Origin: Pseudomonadota bacterium
GTDB lineage: Bacteria > Desulfobacterota > Desulfobulbia > Desulfobulbales > CALZHT01
Assembly: GCA_018823135.1 (NCBI GenBank)
Contig: JAHJJF010000084.1
Span: forward strand, 1 to 54,873
Length of the DNA stretch: 54,873 nucleotides
Direction: 5' to 3'
In this document: piece by piece, positions 52,006-54,873 of the stretch
How the letters are laid out: each line of letters begins with the position of its first letter
Numbering within the stretch: position 1 is the first letter of the stretch
The notes under the pieces: generated by a model
Databases searched by the model: none
What the model was told of the DNA's origin: nothing
Seen by the model: only the letters and a program-made list of their open reading frames with translations
Made by a program: the position numbers and the translations under genes

Positions 52006-52982
52006 TTTCAAGGGCGGTGATAATCGGCACAGGTTCCGCGCTTCCTAAGAGGGTTCTTTCCAACGTCGACCTGGAAAAGATGGTGGACACTTCCGATGAA
52101 TGGATCACAAGTCGGACCGGCATTAAGGAAAGACGAATTGCCGGCAAAGGCGAGGAGACTTCAAAGCTTGCAGCTGCCGCCGCAAATAAGGCCCTTGAAA
52201 TGGCTGGGCTTGCCGCAGATGAAATTGATCTGATAGTCGTTGCAACCATAACCGCCGAGATGGGCATGCCCTCCTGTGCCTGCCTGGTGCAAAAGGAAAT
52301 CGGCGCATACAATGCCTTTGCTTATGATCTGAACGCCGCCTGCTCCGGTTTTCTCTACGGTCTTGACCTGGCTGATAAGTATATACGATGCACGCCCGAT
52401 ATGAAGATATTGGTCATCGGCGCCGAGAATCTCTCCACCAGGGTTAACTGGAAAGACCGGAATACCTGCATATTATTCGGTGACGGCGCGGGGGCTTGTG
52501 TGGTCACCGGCAATGATCAGGGGCGTGGATTAATTGCCAGCAAACTTTTTTCCGACGGCAGGCTTGCGAATTTATTATATATGGATAGTATTCCTTCTAT
52601 GAATCCGGATCTTCAAAGGGATGATTATGAGGGACCCTATATAAGGATGGTCGGACCCGAAGTTTTTAAAAATGCCATTCGAGCCATGGAAGATTCAGTC
52701 AAGAAGATTCTTGATTCAGAAGGGATTTCCACCGATGATGTGGATATAGTAATTCCGCATCAGGCTAACATGCGGATTTTAAAGGGTTTATCCGACAGGA
52801 TGGGAATATCTTCGGAAAAATTCTACATAAATGTTTATAAATATGGTAATACATCGGCGGCTAGTGTCGCAATTGCAATTGATGAAGCTAACCGGGAGGG
52901 GCGTCTTAAGCAGGGTGATCTCCTCCTTCTTTGTGTTTTCGGCAGCGGTTTTACGTGGGGTTCTTCTATTATCAAGTGGTAA
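52002..52982 (+). CDS. fabH: 3-oxoacyl-ACP synthase III (FabH)
   Basis: A 326-residue condensing enzyme that starts each fatty-acid chain by joining acetyl-CoA to malonyl-ACP. The catalytic triad is in place: Cys114 in DLNAACSGFLYG, His253 in IPHQANMRI and Asn283 in YGNTSAASVA. The N-terminal GTGSALPKRVLSN and DTSDEWITSRTGIKERRIA are diagnostic of type III. Expected to be cytosolic. Overlap with plsX by 4 bp shows operonic coupling. This is the cell's ordinary fatty-acid initiator, distinct from the two modular ketosynthases at 9-19 kb. No ACP, FabD or FabG gene follows here, unlike the canonical fab cluster; instead a gene for an acyl-CoA dehydrogenase comes next. Confidence 0.97.
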   Translation: MISRAVIIGTGSALPKRVLSNVDLEKMVDTSDEWITSRTGIKERRIAGKGEETSKLAAAAANKALEMAGLAADEIDLIVVATITAEMGMPSCACLVQKEIGAYNAFAYDLNAACSGFLYGLDLADKYIRCTPDMKILVIGAENLSTRVNWKDRNTCILFGDGAGACVVTGNDQGRGLIASKLFSDGRLANLLYMDSIPSMNPDLQRDDYEGPYIRMVGPEVFKNAIRAMEDSVKKILDSEGISTDDVDIVIPHQANMRILKGLSDRMGISSEKFYINVYKYGNTSAASVAIAIDEANREGRLKQGDLLLLCVFGSGFTWGSSIIKW

Positions 52983-53141
52983 CGATAGCGGTTAATTCTG
53001 CAGGCGATTCTTTAGCCGGCTTGTATATTTTTGAATTTTGTCGATGAGACTCTGGCGGTTTGTTTTTTTAAATCCATGTGGCGAAAACGTGGTTTATCAT
53101 TAACCATACGGCTGATAACCCTATAACAAAAGGTGAGTAGA

Positions 53142-54302
53142 GTGGATTATTTCTTGAGCGAAGAACAACAGATGATTGTTGATGTAGCTCGTCAGATTAC
53201 TGATGAAATGATTATTCCGCAGCGGGTGGAACTTGATGAAAAAGAGGAGTATCCCAAAGAAATCCTTGGGGCAATAGCCCAGGCAGATCTTTTTGGTCTT
53301 TATATTCCAGAAGAATACGGCGGTTACGGCGGCGGTTGTTTTGACATGGTCCTTGCCCTGGAGCAGTTCGGCAGGGGGTGCGTCGGTATCGCCACAAGCT
53401 TTGCCGCCAGCGCCTTGGGTGTTTATCCTATTTTGATTTCCGGCAGCGATGAGATGAAACAGAAATATCTCCCTGATGTTGCCACGGGCAAAAAAAGTGG
53501 CGCTTTTGGTCTCACCGAAGCAAATGCCGGCAGTGATGCTTCAGGTATTCAGACTACTGCGGTGCTGGATGGCGATGAATGGGTTATCAACGGCACGAAA
53601 CAATGGATTACCAACGGCGGGGAGGCGCAGATTTATTCGATTATTGCGATTACCGACCGAACCAAGGGGCCACGTGGTGCCAGCATGTTCGTTCTTGAAG
53701 ATACTGATCCGGGATTTACTTACGGCCCGAAAGAAAAGAAACTCGGCATCCGCGCTTCATCCACCCGTGAACTGATTTTTAAAGATTGCCGAATTCCCAA
53801 GGACCGGCTGATCGGCAAGGTTGGTTCCGGTTTCATTACAGTTATGAGAACCCTGGATCTTTCAAGACCCGGCATTGCCGCTCTTGGTGTCGGTCTGGGA
53901 CAGGCTGCGCTTGATGAAGCGGTGACTTATGCTAAACAGCGGGTCCAGTTCGGTAAACCGATTATTTCGTTTCAGGCAGTACAGCACATGCTCGCCGATA
54001 TGGCCATTCAGGTCGAGGCGTCACGGGCACTGGTTTATGGTACCGCAAAGCATATTGATGCGCACAAGACCGGCGTATCCAAAGTATCGTCAATGTGTAA
54101 GGTTTTTGCAACGGATATGGCCATGAAGGTTTCAGTGGATGCTGTCCAGATATTGGCCGGTTATGGGTACATGCGTGACTATCCCGTTGAAAAGATGATG
54201 CGCGATGCGAAAATTCTGCAGATTTATGAAGGAACGAACCAGATTCAGCGGAATGTAATCGGCCAGGAATTGAATAAGGAATATACCAGGAAGAACGGTT
54301 AA
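53142..54302 (+). CDS. acyl-CoA dehydrogenase (short/branched-chain or butyryl type)
   Basis: A 386-residue FAD enzyme oxidising an acyl-CoA to the 2-enoyl-CoA. I use the GTG at 53142 (MDYFLSEEQQMIVD) because AGGTGA at 53131-53136 is 5 nt upstream; GTG 53133 would remove that spacing. Key motifs: FAD-binding FGLTEANAGSDASG, GTKQWITNGG, the C-terminal flavin/substrate domain RVQFGKPIISFQAVQHMLADM, and the catalytic base in LQIYEGTNQIQRNVIG (Glu about 363), located as in short-chain and butyryl-CoA dehydrogenases. Length is standard. The start of etfB follows about 230 bp downstream on the same strand, consistent with direct electron transfer to ETF. Chain length specificity is not evident from the sequence. 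Confidence 0.95.
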   Translation: MDYFLSEEQQMIVDVARQITDEMIIPQRVELDEKEEYPKEILGAIAQADLFGLYIPEEYGGYGGGCFDMVLALEQFGRGCVGIATSFAASALGVYPILISGSDEMKQKYLPDVATGKKSGAFGLTEANAGSDASGIQTTAVLDGDEWVINGTKQWITNGGEAQIYSIIAITDRTKGPRGASMFVLEDTDPGFTYGPKEKKLGIRASSTRELIFKDCRIPKDRLIGKVGSGFITVMRTLDLSRPGIAALGVGLGQAALDEAVTYAKQRVQFGKPIISFQAVQHMLADMAIQVEASRALVYGTAKHIDAHKTGVSKVSSMCKVFATDMAMKVSVDAVQILAGYGYMRDYPVEKMMRDAKILQIYEGTNQIQRNVIGQELNKEYTRKNG

Positions 54303-54535
54303 GTTTTCCTGTTCGGGAAAAAGTTTTTCAGCTGTGTTGAAAAAAACGTTTTTTCGGCGAAAAATCAGTGTATCTTTTATCCCAAAGAGTTAAATCAAGA
54401 CCTGCGGATATAAAGTCATAAATTCTGAAAGTCAAAGGTATCGAAAAAAAACTCGGACTGATTGTAGATGCGTAAACTATAACTGTCTCGTAATAATCAA
54501 ACGCGACTGGAAAGCGAACAGCAGCCAATACAATT

Positions 54536-54873
54536 ATGAAAATCGTTGTTTGTGTAAAACAGGTTCCTGATGCCAAGGATGTCAGGCTTGACCCGAAGAC
54601 CAACACCCTGGCCCGCGAAGGGGTTCAAAGTATAATGAATCCCTATGACCGCCATGCCTTGGAAGAAGGTGTCAGGCTTAAGGAAAGATTCGGCGGTACG
54701 GTAACCGTGATAACCATGGGGCCGCCTCAGGCTGCGGAAGTTTTGCGGGATGCAGTGGCCTGCGGCGCTGATGAGGCTGTGCTTGTATCAGACCGGGCAT
54801 TTGCCGGGGCAGATACCTGGGCAACCACGTATACGTTGTCGCGGGCTATCAAGAAACTTGGCGGGTTTGACCT
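54536..54873 (+). CDS. etfB: electron transfer flavoprotein subunit beta (3' truncated by window edge)
   Basis: The frame opens at ATG 54536 and runs off the right end, giving about 112 residues. It begins MKIVVCVKQVPDAKDVRLDP, and has INxxDxxALEE-like MNPYDRHALEEGVRLKE, then VTVITMGPPQAAEVLRDAVACGADEAVLVSDRAFAGADTWATTYTLSRAI, all conserved in EtfB. ETF carries electrons from acyl-CoA dehydrogenases to the quinone pool or, in anaerobes, takes part in electron confurcation or bifurcation. It lies behind the acyl-CoA dehydrogenase gene; etfA probably follows outside the window. No strong SD precedes the ATG. About 230 bp separates it from the dehydrogenase, with an AT-rich near-palindrome (AAAAAACGTTTTTT around 54340-54354). 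Confidence 0.95.
   Translation, partial: MKIVVCVKQVPDAKDVRLDPKTNTLAREGVQSIMNPYDRHALEEGVRLKERFGGTVTVITMGPPQAAEVLRDAVACGADEAVLVSDRAFAGADTWATTYTLSRAIKKLGGFD

Noticed and set aside
54328-54606. 92-codon minus-strand frame at the right end
   Set aside because: It overlaps the start of etfB on the other strand and has no domain features.
1-54873. CRISPR arrays, tRNA or rRNA genes, prophage or integrase
   Set aside because: No regularly spaced direct repeats, cloverleaf sequences, rRNA motifs or integrase/transposase reading frames were seen by eye; short or divergent RNA genes could still be missed.

Overview
The window looks like chromosome from a Gram-negative, strictly or facultatively anaerobic bacterium, most plausibly a Desulfobacterota (former Deltaproteobacteria) member. 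This is inferred from gene content: Mla/Ttg2 outer-membrane lipid transport genes, COG2509-type FAD dehydrogenase, B12-type radical SAM protein, a DsbC-like protein with a CxxCH motif, orphan hybrid sensor kinase, plsX-fabH next to acyl-CoA dehydrogenase and etfB. No rRNA, tRNA, CRISPR array or intact transposase gene was seen. Base composition is moderate over most of the window, apart from a clearly AT-rich stretch at about 35.0-37.3 kb.

Region 1 (1-9.0 kb) is a glycan locus. A truncated FAD oxidoreductase and a sulfotransferase on the + strand converge on a seven-gene - strand run that reads, in transcription order: acyl carrier protein, deacetylase-like protein, GT4 glycosyltransferase, GT2 glycosyltransferase, (a 143-bp MITE-like element), beta-propeller protein, WecG/TagA glycosyltransferase, secreted beta-helix protein. 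Most junctions overlap or nearly touch. Region 2 (9.4-18.8 kb) is transcribed divergently from it and holds two giant genes of the PUFA-synthase/heterocyst-glycolipid-synthase type: KS-AT-ACP-ACP-KR-DH (2124 aa) and KS-AT (1022 aa), overlapping by 8 nt. The intergenic region downstream carries hairpins and a second MITE-like inverted-repeat element. The divergent pairing of an iterative lipid synthase with an ACP-led glycosyltransferase operon, plus a sulfotransferase, is the best candidate for an undescribed system: my inference is a glycosylated, possibly sulfated, secondary lipid or acylated glycan.

Region 3 (19.3-22.5 kb) is an mlaE-mlaF-mlaD-mlaC operon in which the ATPase carries an unusual C-terminal extension that resembles a degenerate GGDEF domain. 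Region 4 (22.5-34.9 kb) is mixed housekeeping: DUF502 membrane protein, EEP-family phosphatase, a SAP/coiled-coil protein, cardiolipin synthase, pyruvate kinase, a small release-factor-like protein, a DUF486 membrane protein, a retinol-saturase-like flavoprotein and a 1154-aa hybrid histidine kinase. Region 5 (35.2-37.3 kb) is an AT-rich island with two predicted lipoproteins (YiiX-like papain-fold hydrolase and SGNH hydrolase). Region 6 (37.4-45.3 kb) has a universal stress protein overlapping a kinase-fold protein, a radical SAM protein behind a FAD dehydrogenase, two cysteine-cluster (YkgJ-type) proteins and a DsbC-like protein.

Region 7 (45.4-49.8 kb) pairs a large RND-type exporter with divergent mlaA and a second mlaC, which probably complements the mla operon at 19 kb. 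Region 8 (50.1 kb to the end) is the classical DUF177-rpmF-plsX-fabH fatty-acid/phospholipid initiation operon, followed by an acyl-CoA dehydrogenase and the start of etfB, which runs off the window end. Lipid synthesis, lipid transport and membrane-surface modification are thus the recurring theme.
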